DNA of 64,000 nt from the NCBI RefSeq assembly GCF_013401995.1, contig NZ_JACBJI010000007.1, positions 124,864 through 188,863 on the forward strand. The letters are read 5' to 3'. This stretch comes from Flavobacterium agri (lineage in GTDB: Bacteria > Bacteroidota > Bacteroidia > Flavobacteriales > Flavobacteriaceae). The translations under genes and the position numbers were made by a program. Below, piece by piece: positions 47,517-55,264 of the stretch (the stretch's first letter is position 1; every line of letters begins with the position of its first letter). Under the pieces are notes generated by a model. The model worked only from the letters and a program-made list of their open reading frames with translations, made no database searches and was not told the DNA's origin.

Positions 47517-48878
47517 CTAAAAATTGACGATCTTGAGTTTGGGATTTCTCCTCAGATGCATGCGGATAATCGCCGTGGTGTCGCGATTGTGCGGCATCGG
47601 AACCAGTATTTTATGGAGCACTTTGCTGTTGAGCACCTGGTAATTGAGGTCGAAAAACGCATACCCTTTGTAAATGCCGTTCTCGATAAGCACCGCGCTG
47701 CGTTCCCCGACGTTGCGGCCGCGATCGAGAATGATCATGTTTTCGGACGTAAACGTATAATCGTTCAGGAAAGCCTGTACGCGAAGGTTGTATACGTCTG
47801 CGGATATTTCGCCTATGCAAGCGCCGTCGCAGGTTTTGACCGTGTACGATTGGCAGTTGGTTTTGGCGTCGTCCAAACCGGTGAGTTTCGGACACAACTC
47901 ATATCGTTGCGTAAGACGATGCATCGTCGTTTTGGCTTCGATGATAGAATTGAACGCGGTAATTTCCTGCCTGTTCCTGTCGTATTTGTCAAGGACAAGG
48001 TTTATGTAGCCGTTTTTGTCGGTTTGTTGGTACAAAGCCCATTGAAGATTCGTCTTCGATTGGGCCCGGTTGTATTTGGGTTTGTTGACTTTGACTTCCT
48101 GGCTTTCCTTGAGCAACGCTATGAGTTCGCTACCGGTTTCCTCATACGTCACGTCGAAAACCTCGAGCTGGATTTTCTTCGATTTGGTCTGATTTCCCGT
48201 AAAATGTTGGTTGACGCGCTTCTTGATATTGCGGCTTTTGCCGATGTAGATGATTTTGCCGTCTTCGCGATGTACGTAATAAATCCCGCATCTCGAAGGC
48301 AGTTTGTCTACGATGTCGAGCAGTTTGGGCGCAATCCCTTTTTCGACTTCGGTCTTGATGAATGTAGAAATTATCGTTTTCTCTACATCTTTGTCCAACA
48401 GCATCTTGAACAGCTTTACCGTAGCCATCGCATCACCTGAAGCGCGGTGCCTGTCGGCCACGGGAATTCCCAAAGCGCGCGACAATTTTCCGAGGCTGTA
48501 CGAGGGCATGTCCGGGATCAGTTTTTGAGCCAATTCGACGGTGTCGAGCGTTTGTGCCTGAAAATCATATCCGAGCCTTTTGAACTCCAGGCGCAGCACG
48601 CGGTAATCGAAAACAGTGTTATGGGCCACGATGATACAGCCTTCGGTAATCTCGATGATACGCTTGGCTACCTCGAAAAATTTCGGAGCCGATTGCAACA
48701 TCGCATTGCTGATTCCGGTGAGTTTCACCACAAACGGTTGGATCGGGATTTCGGGATTCACCAAGCTGATGAATTGGTCGACTATCTCGTGCCCGTCGTA
48801 GCGATAGATGGCGATTTCGGTAATGCCTTCTTCGTTGAACTGGCCTCCGGTGGTTTCTATGTCGAGGATTGCGTACAT
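47517..48878 (-). CDS. DEDD exonuclease fused to a UvrC-type GIY-YIG nuclease
   Basis: A 453-residue protein. Residues 1-165 are a DnaQ-like 3'-5' exonuclease (AILDIETTGG, IIVAHNTVFDYRVLRLEF, HRASGDAMAT). Residues about 190-280 are a GIY-YIG domain (CGIYYVHREDGKIIYIGKSR then KKRVNQHF), as in UvrC and Cho. The C-terminal ~170 residues carry four cysteines. Such fusions are known in several bacterial groups and may act in repair of bulky lesions. It is not the polymerase III epsilon subunit. Confidence 0.92.
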   Translation of the reverse strand: MYAILDIETTGGQFNEEGITEIAIYRYDGHEIVDQFISLVNPEIPIQPFVVKLTGISNAMLQSAPKFFEVAKRIIEITEGCIIVAHNTVFDYRVLRLEFKRLGYDFQAQTLDTVELAQKLIPDMPSYSLGKLSRALGIPVADRHRASGDAMATVKLFKMLLDKDVEKTIISTFIKTEVEKGIAPKLLDIVDKLPSRCGIYYVHREDGKIIYIGKSRNIKKRVNQHFTGNQTKSKKIQLEVFDVTYEETGSELIALLKESQEVKVNKPKYNRAQSKTNLQWALYQQTDKNGYINLVLDKYDRNRQEITAFNSIIEAKTTMHRLTQRYELCPKLTGLDDAKTNCQSYTVKTCDGACIGEISADVYNLRVQAFLNDYTFTSENMIILDRGRNVGERSAVLIENGIYKGYAFFDLNYQVLNSKVLHKILVPMPHNRDTTAIIRMHLRRNPKLKIVNF

Positions 48879-48923
48879 ATTTGTTTTCAGTGCAGGCGCG
48901 GATTGCTGCTACTGCCGTCTGGA

Positions 48924-49586
48924 TTATCGAGTGCCAAATATACTGCTTCCAATCCGAACCATGGTGCTTCCGCACGAAATCGCGAGCTGGTAATCGCCGC
49001 TCATGCCCATAGAGAGGATTTTTGGGTCGAGATTGGGTCGGGATTCGGCAGATTTCAATTTGTCGAATACTGTTTTTAGAAAAATGAATTCTTTTTCGAT
49101 TTGACTCTGGTTTTCAGTAAACGTAGCCATTCCCATCAAACCTTTTACTTTAATATTTTGAAGATTCATGAAATAGTCGGATTCGAGTATTTCGAACAGT
49201 TCGTTTTCATCAAGCCCGAATTTGGTTTCTTCGTCGGCGATGTGCATCTGCAACAGGCAATCGATCGTCCTGTTGTTCTTTTTCGCCTGTTTGTCGATTT
49301 CGGCAAGAAGCTTGAAACTGTCCACGCCGTGCACCAAAGTCACGAAAGGCGCCATGTATTTGACCTTGTTGGTCTGCACGTGACCGATCATGTGCCATTG
49401 TATGTCTTTTGGCATCTGTTCCCATTTTTCGGTCATTTCCTGGATTTTGTTCTCTCCGAAAATACGCTGTCCGGCTTCGTACGCCTGCATGAGGTCGCTC
49501 ACGGGTTTTGTTTTGGAGACCGCGACGAGCGTAACGTTTTCAGGAATTGATTTTTGTATTTCGAGAAGTTGTGATGCGATCGACAT
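48924..49586 (-). CDS. YggS-family PLP-binding protein
   Basis: A 220-residue PLP-dependent protein that keeps free pyridoxal phosphate and amino-acid pools in balance (PLPBP/YBL036C family); no enzyme reaction is established. The PLP lysine is in VTLVAVSKTKPVSDL, with FGENKIQEM, HMIGHVQTNK and LSMGMSGDYQLAI. The ATG at 49586 is preferred over 49652 because a TACCTTTG promoter element (49599-49606) lies between them. Confidence 0.96.
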   Translation of the reverse strand: MSIASQLLEIQKSIPENVTLVAVSKTKPVSDLMQAYEAGQRIFGENKIQEMTEKWEQMPKDIQWHMIGHVQTNKVKYMAPFVTLVHGVDSFKLLAEIDKQAKKNNRTIDCLLQMHIADEETKFGLDENELFEILESDYFMNLQNIKVKGLMGMATFTENQSQIEKEFIFLKTVFDKLKSAESRPNLDPKILSMGMSGDYQLAISCGSTMVRIGSSIFGTR

Positions 49587-49598
49587 AATCGTTTTTGG

Positions 49599-49606
49599 CA
49601 AAGGTA
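49599..49606 (-). promoter_or_regulatory. Promoter -7 element of the YggS gene
   Basis: TACCTTTG on the minus strand, 12 bases before the ATG at 49586, so it excludes the upstream in-frame start. Confidence 0.6.
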
Positions 49607-49659
49607 CGTTTACTTTGATGAGGGAAGAAGCGGAAAAAGGCGTGCTCCGCAACTTGAAA

Positions 49660-50151
49660 TCACTTGTTCGAGGAAGCGGAAATTTTTGCGATTTCGGATA
49701 ATACGTTGTTTATGAAAACTTCAATTTCAGGTATAGAACCGACTGTAGGAGAGGATTGTACGCCATCGGTAAAAACGAATTCTTTTTTTTTGCTCGTTAC
49801 GGATGGCGTCGGGCTTTGCACGATCAAAGTCTCATTGTAGAGCGCATCCGAAATTTTCCCGCTCGCAAAATTGAATTCCGATTTTATCGATTTGATCCCT
49901 TCGTTGGGTTGGCGGATGTCATTTTTTGCCGAGGCACGTACGATTTGTTGTGTCGATTTGCCGCTTGCATCTTTTACCGGAAGTGTCCAGACCGATAATT
50001 GTGTGCCGTCGGCAAGTTTGGTTTCAAAAGTAGGTTTGGCATCGCGCAGGCGGCCTTCCATAAGTGAGGCCTTGTCCGAAGCGGCGTCCTTTTCATCCTG
50101 CGCAAAAACATTGCACGAAACCAATAATGCCAACCAAAGCAACTTTTTCAT
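49660..50151 (-). CDS. Small secreted protein of unknown function
   Basis: A 163-residue exported protein: signal peptide (MKKLLWLALLVSCNVFAQ), then a charged, Ser/Lys-rich mature part. No family recognised. The start overlaps the DUF1015 stop by four bases (ATGA), so the two are co-translated. Confidence 0.7.
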   Translation of the reverse strand: MKKLLWLALLVSCNVFAQDEKDAASDKASLMEGRLRDAKPTFETKLADGTQLSVWTLPVKDASGKSTQQIVRASAKNDIRQPNEGIKSIKSEFNFASGKISDALYNETLIVQSPTPSVTSKKKEFVFTDGVQSSPTVGSIPEIEVFINNVLSEIAKISASSNK

Positions 50152-51347
50152 AATTCATAGATTACCAATCCGCTGCGGATTTTCGGTTCAATATACGTAC
50201 TTTTCGGCGGAAGGATTTCATCGCGGTCGGCTAATTCCCTGATTTCCTGGAACGCGATCGGGAACAGCGTGAACCCGACTTCGAATTCATCGGAATCTAC
50301 CCATTCCACAAGCTTTGTCAACGGTTGGTTTCCCGGAATGTACTCGATGCGGCCATCGTTCCTTAAATCGCCGATTCCCAAAATAGGAGCGAGCAATTCG
50401 TCGTAAAGCAATTGGGCGTCGACTGTCGAGGTTTGGTTCAGGGGTTTCAACGCATAAAAATTCCCGTTCAGGTACATCCCGAATTCGCCTTTGTGTGTCG
50501 GCTTCCATAATTCCTGTCCCAAATTCCTGATGTCGAACGAAGCGCTTACTTTTTTGAGGAATTCCGACTCGTTCAATCCGTTCAAATCCCGGATCACGCG
50601 GTTGTATTCGTTGATTTTTACCTGTTCTTCCGAAACCAGCAAAGCCATGAAATTCGAAAGATTGGCATTTCCGGTATCCTTGTCGCGTTCGTAAAGTAAA
50701 GCCGCCGAAGCCGAACGATGGTGTCCATCGGCAATGTAAAGCGACGGGATTTTCGCGAATTCAGACTGAAGCCATTCGATCTGCGCCGGTTCCTTGATGC
50801 GCCAAAGCGTATGGCGGTCGCGGTTCGGACTTGAGAACAGGTATAACGGACGACGCGATTTGGTTTGCGAAATCCAGTCCGAAAGCGTTTTGTTTTCAGG
50901 ATAGGCGATAAGTACCGGTTCTGTGTTGAATCCTGTGATATGCAGGTATTCCTCGAACTGCTCGACGCGGTATTCGAGCGTGTCTTCGTGTTTCTTGATT
51001 TTGCCGTCGAGATAATCCTGGATGGAAACTCCAGCGATGATTCCGGTGTAACTGCGCGATTTCGACTGCATTTCGTACAGGTACAAAATCGGCTGGGTTT
51101 CTTTTTTGAGGATGCCTTCGGATTTGAAATCGGTGTATTTCGAACGGACTTGCCCAAAGCGCTTCGTGGGATCGTTTTTCTGCACATTCACATAACCCGG
51201 ATGCAGCACGTGCAAAAACGAAAACGGGTTAAAATCGAGCTGGGCCGCAAGTTCGGCAGCCGAATAATCGTCGTAGGAACGCGATGTTACGAGTGCGGCT
51301 TTGTCTCTTGTAGGACGAACGGCGGCAAATGGGGTTATCTTGGGCAT
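50148..51347 (-). CDS. DUF1015 protein
   Basis: A 399-residue soluble protein of the DUF1015 family: starts ITPFAAVRPTRDKAALVTSR, then YDDYS, FLHVLHP and the central RHTLWRI and YIADGHHRSASAALL motifs. The family has been linked to serine metabolism in some bacteria and archaea, but no such gene is near here. Own leader with a hairpin repeat upstream. Confident of family, not of role. Confidence 0.93.
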   Translation of the reverse strand: MPKITPFAAVRPTRDKAALVTSRSYDDYSAAELAAQLDFNPFSFLHVLHPGYVNVQKNDPTKRFGQVRSKYTDFKSEGILKKETQPILYLYEMQSKSRSYTGIIAGVSIQDYLDGKIKKHEDTLEYRVEQFEEYLHITGFNTEPVLIAYPENKTLSDWISQTKSRRPLYLFSSPNRDRHTLWRIKEPAQIEWLQSEFAKIPSLYIADGHHRSASAALLYERDKDTGNANLSNFMALLVSEEQVKINEYNRVIRDLNGLNESEFLKKVSASFDIRNLGQELWKPTHKGEFGMYLNGNFYALKPLNQTSTVDAQLLYDELLAPILGIGDLRNDGRIEYIPGNQPLTKLVEWVDSDEFEVGFTLFPIAFQEIRELADRDEILPPKSTYIEPKIRSGLVIYEL

Positions 51348-51356
51348 ATTTTGTTT

Positions 51357-51411
51357 GCCACGAATTACACGAATATCACTAATGGATTGGTGACATCGTG
51401 TAATTCGTGGC
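51357..51411. repeat. Perfect intergenic hairpin (H6)
   Basis: GCCACGAATTACACGA (51357-51372) and TCGTGTAATTCGTGGC (51396-51411) are exact reverse complements (16 bp) with a 23-base loop that can itself pair (TCAC / GTGA). Units of about 9 bp (CACGAATTA, CACGAATAT, CACTAATGG) are visible. No T run follows. It lies between the 3-hydroxyacyl-CoA dehydrogenase and DUF1015 genes. Confidence 0.85.
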
Positions 51412-51417
51412 TAAAAA

Positions 51418-52308
51418 TTATTTGCTGAACTGTGCAGAGACTTTCTCGGCTTTTTTGCTTTCGCTGTAATCGTAAAAACCTTCACCCGATTTGACGCCCA
51501 ATTTGCCGGCGCGAACCATATTTACAAGCAAAGGGCAAGGTGCATACTTCGGATTCTTGAAACCGTCGTACATCACGTTTAGGATCGCGAGGCAAACATC
51601 GAGTCCGATGAAGTCGGCCAATTGCAGTGGTCCCATCGGATGCGCCATTCCGAGTTTCATCACGGTGTCGATCTCGTAAACGCCAGCAACGCCGTTGTAA
51701 AGCGTCTCGATCGATTCGTTGATCATCGGCATCAGGATGCGGTTGGCGACGAATCCCGGATAATCGTTGACTTCCACAGGGACTTTGCCGAGCTTTTCAG
51801 ACAAATCCATGATGATTTTGGTCACGTTGTCGGTCGTGTTGTAACCACGGATGATCTCGACGAGTTTCATGATCGGTACCGGGTTCATGAAGTGCATGCC
51901 GATCACGCGCTCCGGATGCGTCACCACCGATGCGATTTGCGTAATCGAAATAGAAGACGTATTGGTCGCAAGAATAGTTCCGTGCGAGCAGTATTCGTTC
52001 AATTGACGGAAGATATTCAATTTAAGTTCAACGTTTTCTGTCGCCGCTTCAACGACAAGATCCGCTCCGGTCACTCCGTCTTTGAGGTCGGTATACGTGA
52101 TGATGTTTCCGATGGTTTTGGCGCGGTCTTCTTCGGTAATCGTTCCTTTGGCAACCATACGGTCAAGATTCGAAGCGATGGTCATCATGCCTTTTTCGAT
52201 GCTCTTTTCCGAGAGATCGATAAGTTTTACGGTAAATCCGCTTTGGGCGAACGTATGGGCGATTCCGTTACCCATGGTTCCGGCTCCGATTACGGCAATG
52301 TTTTTCAT
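51418..52308 (-). CDS. 3-hydroxyacyl-CoA dehydrogenase (3-hydroxybutyryl-CoA dehydrogenase type)
   Basis: NAD(P)-dependent oxidation of 3-hydroxyacyl-CoA. The 296-residue protein has the nucleotide site GAGTMGNGIAHTFAQSG, SSISITQIAS with catalytic-His region HFMNPVPIMKLVEII, and the C-terminal GMAHPMGPLQLADFIGLDV and SGEGFYDY. Length and motifs match the single-domain Hbd type. Flanked on both sides by hairpin repeats. Confidence 0.95.
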   Translation of the reverse strand: MKNIAVIGAGTMGNGIAHTFAQSGFTVKLIDLSEKSIEKGMMTIASNLDRMVAKGTITEEDRAKTIGNIITYTDLKDGVTGADLVVEAATENVELKLNIFRQLNEYCSHGTILATNTSSISITQIASVVTHPERVIGMHFMNPVPIMKLVEIIRGYNTTDNVTKIIMDLSEKLGKVPVEVNDYPGFVANRILMPMINESIETLYNGVAGVYEIDTVMKLGMAHPMGPLQLADFIGLDVCLAILNVMYDGFKNPKYAPCPLLVNMVRAGKLGVKSGEGFYDYSESKKAEKVSAQFSK

Positions 52309-52332
52309 TTGGTAGTTGTTTAGTTATAGGAA

Positions 52333-52385
52333 AGTTTGAAACTGAAGGTTTGACCATTTCCGACTCAAACCTTCCGCTTCAAACT
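52333..52385. repeat. Heptamer-based intergenic hairpin (H7)
   Basis: The arms 52333-52353 and 52365-52385 match at 19 of 21 positions with an 11-base loop. Units run at about 7 bp (GTTTGAA, ACTGAAG, GTTTGA on the left; TCAAACC, TTCCGCT, TCAAACT on the right). The right arm covers the stop codon of the Gfo/Idh gene. Confidence 0.8.
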
Positions 52386-53346
52386 ATTTAAAACATGCGA
52401 TGATGCGGTAAGCGACTTTCAAGGCTTCTGTACCGTCTTCTAAAGTCACGATCGGTCGTGTGTTGTTGTTGATCGCGTCCGCGAACGTTTCAAGTTCGTC
52501 GAGGATCGCGTTGTTGGCCGAAATTTCGGGATTCTTGAAGTAAATCTGCTTTTTGACGCCTTCCGCATTCTGCAAAATCATATCGAAATCGCCTGGATTT
52601 TCGGGTGCATCCTTCATTTTTACGACTTCGCATTTCTTTTCGAGGAAGTCGACCGAAATATAGGCGTCCTTTTGGAAAAAGCGCGATTTCCTCATGTTCT
52701 TGAGCGAAATACGGCTCGCGGTCAAATTCGCGACACATCCATTTTCGAACTCGAGGCGCGCGTTGACGATGTCTTCGGTATCGGAAATCACCGAAACGCC
52801 ACTCGCATGCACGTTTTTGACGGGCGATTTGACCACCGAAAGTATCACGTCGATGTCGTGGATCATCAAATCCAAAACCACGGGAACGTCGGTGCCGCGC
52901 GGGTTGAATTCCGCCAAACGGTGTGTTTCTATGAACATTGGGTTCTCGATCATCTCTCGCGTCGCGATGAATGCCGGATTGAACCTTTCCACGTGTCCGA
53001 CCTGGCCTTTCACGTTGAATTCGTTGGCCAATGCGATGATTTCCTCGGCTTCTTCGATCGTGTTCGAGATTGGTTTTTCGATAAAGACGTGCTTGCCCGA
53101 TTTGATGGCAACGCGCGCACATTTGTAATGCGACAGCGTAGGCGTCACGATATCGATCACGTCGACGGCATGGATCAAAGTAGCGATGGTGGTGAAGCGT
53201 TTGTATCCGAATTCGGCGGCTATCTTCTCGGCATAATCGGCATTTTCGTCATAAAATCCGACCAGTTCGTATTTTTCTGATTGCTGTAAAAGGCGCAGGT
53301 GGATTTTTCCGAGATGCCCGGCACCTAAAACTCCAACTTTAAGCAT
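52384..53346 (-). CDS. Gfo/Idh/MocA-family oxidoreductase
   Basis: A 320-residue NAD(P)-dependent dehydrogenase-like protein: Rossmann start GVLGAGHLGKIHLRLL, IDIVTPTLSHYKCA, the conserved IEKPIS and then LMIHDIDVIL. Substrates of the family are usually sugars or cyclic polyols; none can be assigned. A TACATTTG element 18 bases upstream supports the start. Confidence 0.92.
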   Translation of the reverse strand: MLKVGVLGAGHLGKIHLRLLQQSEKYELVGFYDENADYAEKIAAEFGYKRFTTIATLIHAVDVIDIVTPTLSHYKCARVAIKSGKHVFIEKPISNTIEEAEEIIALANEFNVKGQVGHVERFNPAFIATREMIENPMFIETHRLAEFNPRGTDVPVVLDLMIHDIDVILSVVKSPVKNVHASGVSVISDTEDIVNARLEFENGCVANLTASRISLKNMRKSRFFQKDAYISVDFLEKKCEVVKMKDAPENPGDFDMILQNAEGVKKQIYFKNPEISANNAILDELETFADAINNNTRPIVTLEDGTEALKVAYRIIACFK

Positions 53347-53363
53347 TTGGTTCGTGTTTTGGG

Positions 53364-53371
53364 CAAATGTA
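53364..53371 (-). promoter_or_regulatory. Promoter -7 element of the Gfo/Idh gene
   Basis: TACATTTG on the minus strand, 17 bases upstream of the ATG at 53346. The region where a -33 element would lie runs into the heptamer array. Confidence 0.55.
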
Positions 53372-53380
53372 GTGATTGGG

Positions 53381-53483
53381 TGGTGAAATTTGAAATGTGA
53401 GGTGTGAAATGTGAGATAGGTGGTGAGTGGTGAGTGGTGAATGGTGAAAAGTGAAAAGTGAAAAGTGAAATGTGAATGATGGG
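53381..53483. repeat. Degenerate 7-bp tandem array
   Basis: About 14 heptamers in a row, changing gradually: GTGAAAT, GTGAGGT, GTGAAAT, GTGAGAT, then GTGGTGA (three times), ATGGTGA, AAAGTGA (three times), AATGTGA. It is not a CRISPR array (no spacers) and holds no gene. It lies in the only gene-free stretch over 300 bp in the window (53347-53660), which also holds the inverted repeat at 53515 and the pcm promoter. Confidence 0.85.
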
Positions 53484-53514
53484 TAAGTGCTGGTTTCGAT
53501 TTTTTCTGTGATTG

Positions 53515-53578
53515 GATTCCGACGAAGGAGGAATCTCATTCGATGGGCAAAGGTTGAGATTCCTCCTTCGTCGGAATC
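53515..53578. repeat. Perfect 23-bp inverted repeat (H8)
   Basis: The arms 53515-53537 and 53556-53578 are exact reverse complements over 23 bp with an 18-base loop. Key bases are GATTCCGACGAAGGAGG on the left, then AATCTC. Both ends start or end in GATTCC / GGAATC. No T run follows. Possible mobile palindrome between divergent genes. Confidence 0.9.
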
Positions 53579-53606
53579 AACAAATCAAAAATCAACGAAT
53601 GAACAA

Positions 53607-53637
53607 TTGTACAAACCCTGTACAAATCCTAACTTTA
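53607..53637 (+). promoter_or_regulatory. Promoter of pcm
   Basis: TTG (53607-53609), a 20-base spacer, then TAACTTTA (53630-53637), one base off the -7 consensus. The expected start of transcription is near 53644, which rules out the ORF start at 53487. Confidence 0.65.
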
Positions 53638-53660
53638 CACCTTCCAAACCGACCTTAAAA

Positions 53661-54302
53661 TTGAAAGATACCAACAAACATCAAGGCTTGCGCAACCAAC
53701 TCGTAAAACTGCTTCGGGAGAAAGGCATCACCGACGAGAACGTGCTTGCGGCCATTGCGAAAATCCCGCGTCATCTTTTCCTCGATTCCTCGTTCGAAGA
53801 TTTCGCTTATCAGGACAAAGCGTTCCCGATCGCGGCCGGGCAAACCATTTCCCAGCCGTATACGGTAGCTTTCCAGTCGCAATTGCTTCAGGTGAATAAA
53901 GAAGATAAAGTGCTTGAAATCGGTACGGGATCGGGTTATCAGACGGCCGTTTTGTATCATCTGGGTGCAAAAGTGTACAGCGTCGAAAGACAGAACGAGC
54001 TGTTCAAGCAAACGTCCGTATTGCTTCCAAAACTCGGCATTCGCCCAAAACATCTTTCATTCGGTGACGGTTACAAAGGTTTGCCCAACCATGCGCCTTT
54101 CGACAGTATCATCGTAACGGCCGGCGCTCCGATCATTCCGCCCGCGTTGATGGCGCAACTCAAGATAGGAGGCAGACTCGTGATTCCGTTCGGCGACAAA
54201 AATCAGATCATGACGATGCTTATCCGCAAAGACGAGACGAAATTCGAAAAGCACGAGTTCGGCGAATTCCGTTTCGTGCCGTTGCTCGAAAACAAAAATT
54301 AG
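53661..54302 (+). CDS. pcm: Protein-L-isoaspartate O-methyltransferase
   Basis: Repairs isoaspartyl residues in aged proteins using SAM. The 213-residue protein has KHQGLRNQLVKLLREKGITD, the family-typical IPRHLFLDSSFEDFAYQDKA, GQTISQPYTVA and the SAM site EIGTGSGYQTAVL. No ATG fits: the start is probably TTG at 53661, directly before the conserved N-terminus and just after the promoter. It overlaps the convergent XRE gene by four bases. Confidence 0.93.
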   Translation: MKDTNKHQGLRNQLVKLLREKGITDENVLAAIAKIPRHLFLDSSFEDFAYQDKAFPIAAGQTISQPYTVAFQSQLLQVNKEDKVLEIGTGSGYQTAVLYHLGAKVYSVERQNELFKQTSVLLPKLGIRPKHLSFGDGYKGLPNHAPFDSIIVTAGAPIIPPALMAQLKIGGRLVIPFGDKNQIMTMLIRKDETKFEKHEFGEFRFVPLLENKN

Positions 54303-54667
54303 TCTTTATTGCCAAGCATTCCTTTCAAGGCTTCCATTTCGCGCAGCAATTTCTGGAACTGGTCGTCTACTTGACGATTCGGGATTTGCCCGAGTTGGGT
54401 TTCTGCAGCCTTAAGCGCGTCCAATCCTAAAGGTTCGCCCTCGATTTCCGACAGGATTTTTTCGGTAAGCCAACACAATACGGCTTCATTTTCATCCAAT
54501 CCGAAAAGCGCGCACAAATCGACGACCTGTTTTCTCGTAGGTCGCCTGAATCCGTTTTCAAATTTGCTGATGAGCGCCTGGTCGATTTTGAGCCGTTCCG
54601 AAACCTGGCGTGTGGTCATGGCTTTTGCGATGCGTCCGTTTTTGAGTAAATCCTTGAGTGCGTGCAT
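54299..54667 (-). CDS. XRE-family transcriptional regulator
   Basis: A 122-residue protein with an N-terminal helix-turn-helix (MTTRQVSERLKIDQALISKF then ENGFRRPTRKQV) of the Cro/C1 type and a C-terminal helical region that may mediate dimerisation. Targets unknown. It lies 11 bp after smpB on the same strand and is likely in the same transcript. Confidence 0.9.
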   Translation of the reverse strand: MHALKDLLKNGRIAKAMTTRQVSERLKIDQALISKFENGFRRPTRKQVVDLCALFGLDENEAVLCWLTEKILSEIEGEPLGLDALKAAETQLGQIPNRQVDDQFQKLLREMEALKGMLGNKD

Positions 54668-54678
54668 CGTCTTGAAGT

Positions 54679-55137
54679 TTATCGGTACGCTTTCTTGATG
54701 CGGTCGATGTCGCGTTTGGTGTCTTGCTCTTTCAAAGATTCGCGTTTGTCGTACGTCTTTTTACCGCGGCAAAGTGCGATGTCGAGTTTCGCAAACCCTT
54801 TCTCGTTGGTGAACAGACGCAACGGGACGATTGTCAATCCTTTTTGCTGTACGCTTTTTTCCAAACTTTTGAGCTCGCGCCTGTTGAGCAACAGCTTGCG
54901 TTCCGATTTGGCTTTGTGGTTGAACGTGTTCCCGAAAGCGTATTCCTCGATCGACGCATTGATCACGAAAAGTTCATGACGCTCGTTGAATTCGCAGAAA
55001 CTGTCGGCGATTTGGGCCTTTCCCAATCGGATGGATTTGATTTCGGTGCCCGTCAAAACGATTCCGGCCGAGTAATTCTCGAGGATCTCGTAATCGAAAC
55101 GCGCGCGTTTGTTGAGTATGTTGACGGTTTTTTGCAT
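54679..55137 (-). CDS. smpB: SsrA (tmRNA)-binding protein
   Basis: Binds tmRNA to rescue stalled ribosomes. The 152-residue protein has NKRARFDYEILENYSAGIVL, TGTEIKSIRLGKAQIADSF, the C-terminal KGLTIVPLRLF and KKTYDKRESLKEQD with a basic tail. No tmRNA gene was seen here. The promoter's -7 element is only seven bases before the ATG, suggesting a leaderless transcript. Confidence 0.97.
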   Translation of the reverse strand: MQKTVNILNKRARFDYEILENYSAGIVLTGTEIKSIRLGKAQIADSFCEFNERHELFVINASIEEYAFGNTFNHKAKSERKLLLNRRELKSLEKSVQQKGLTIVPLRLFTNEKGFAKLDIALCRGKKTYDKRESLKEQDTKRDIDRIKKAYR

Positions 55138-55144
55138 CAGGCGG

Positions 55145-55174
55145 CAAATTTAAGGCAAAACACGCGTCTGGCAA
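55145..55174 (-). promoter_or_regulatory. Promoter of smpB
   Basis: On the minus strand TTG (55172-55174), a 19-base spacer, then TAAATTTG (55145-55152): full consensus. Only seven bases to the ATG at 55137. Confidence 0.8.
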
Positions 55175-55264
55175 AATGTGTGGCTGTTCATAAGTTTGTC
55201 TATTTTGCTAAAATTTTGTTAATGAATTGATTATCTTAGATGTAGCCAATAAAATCATGTGATT

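Noticed and set aside
47454..48440. 328-codon plus-strand ORF
   Set aside because: Antisense of the exonuclease/GIY-YIG gene.
53381..53483. CRISPR array
   Set aside because: Units are 7 bp, contiguous and without spacers; no cas genes are present.
53487..53660. Upstream part of the pcm ORF as coding
   Set aside because: It translates through a perfect palindrome and a promoter, and homologous proteins begin at the KDTNKHQGL region.
54679..55264. tmRNA gene near smpB
   Set aside because: No tRNA-like end, CCA or tag-peptide reading frame could be seen in the 127-bp gap or nearby.
55259..55264. GTG start for the S8 peptidase
   Set aside because: The ATG two codons later gives a normal lipoprotein signal; the difference is only two residues.
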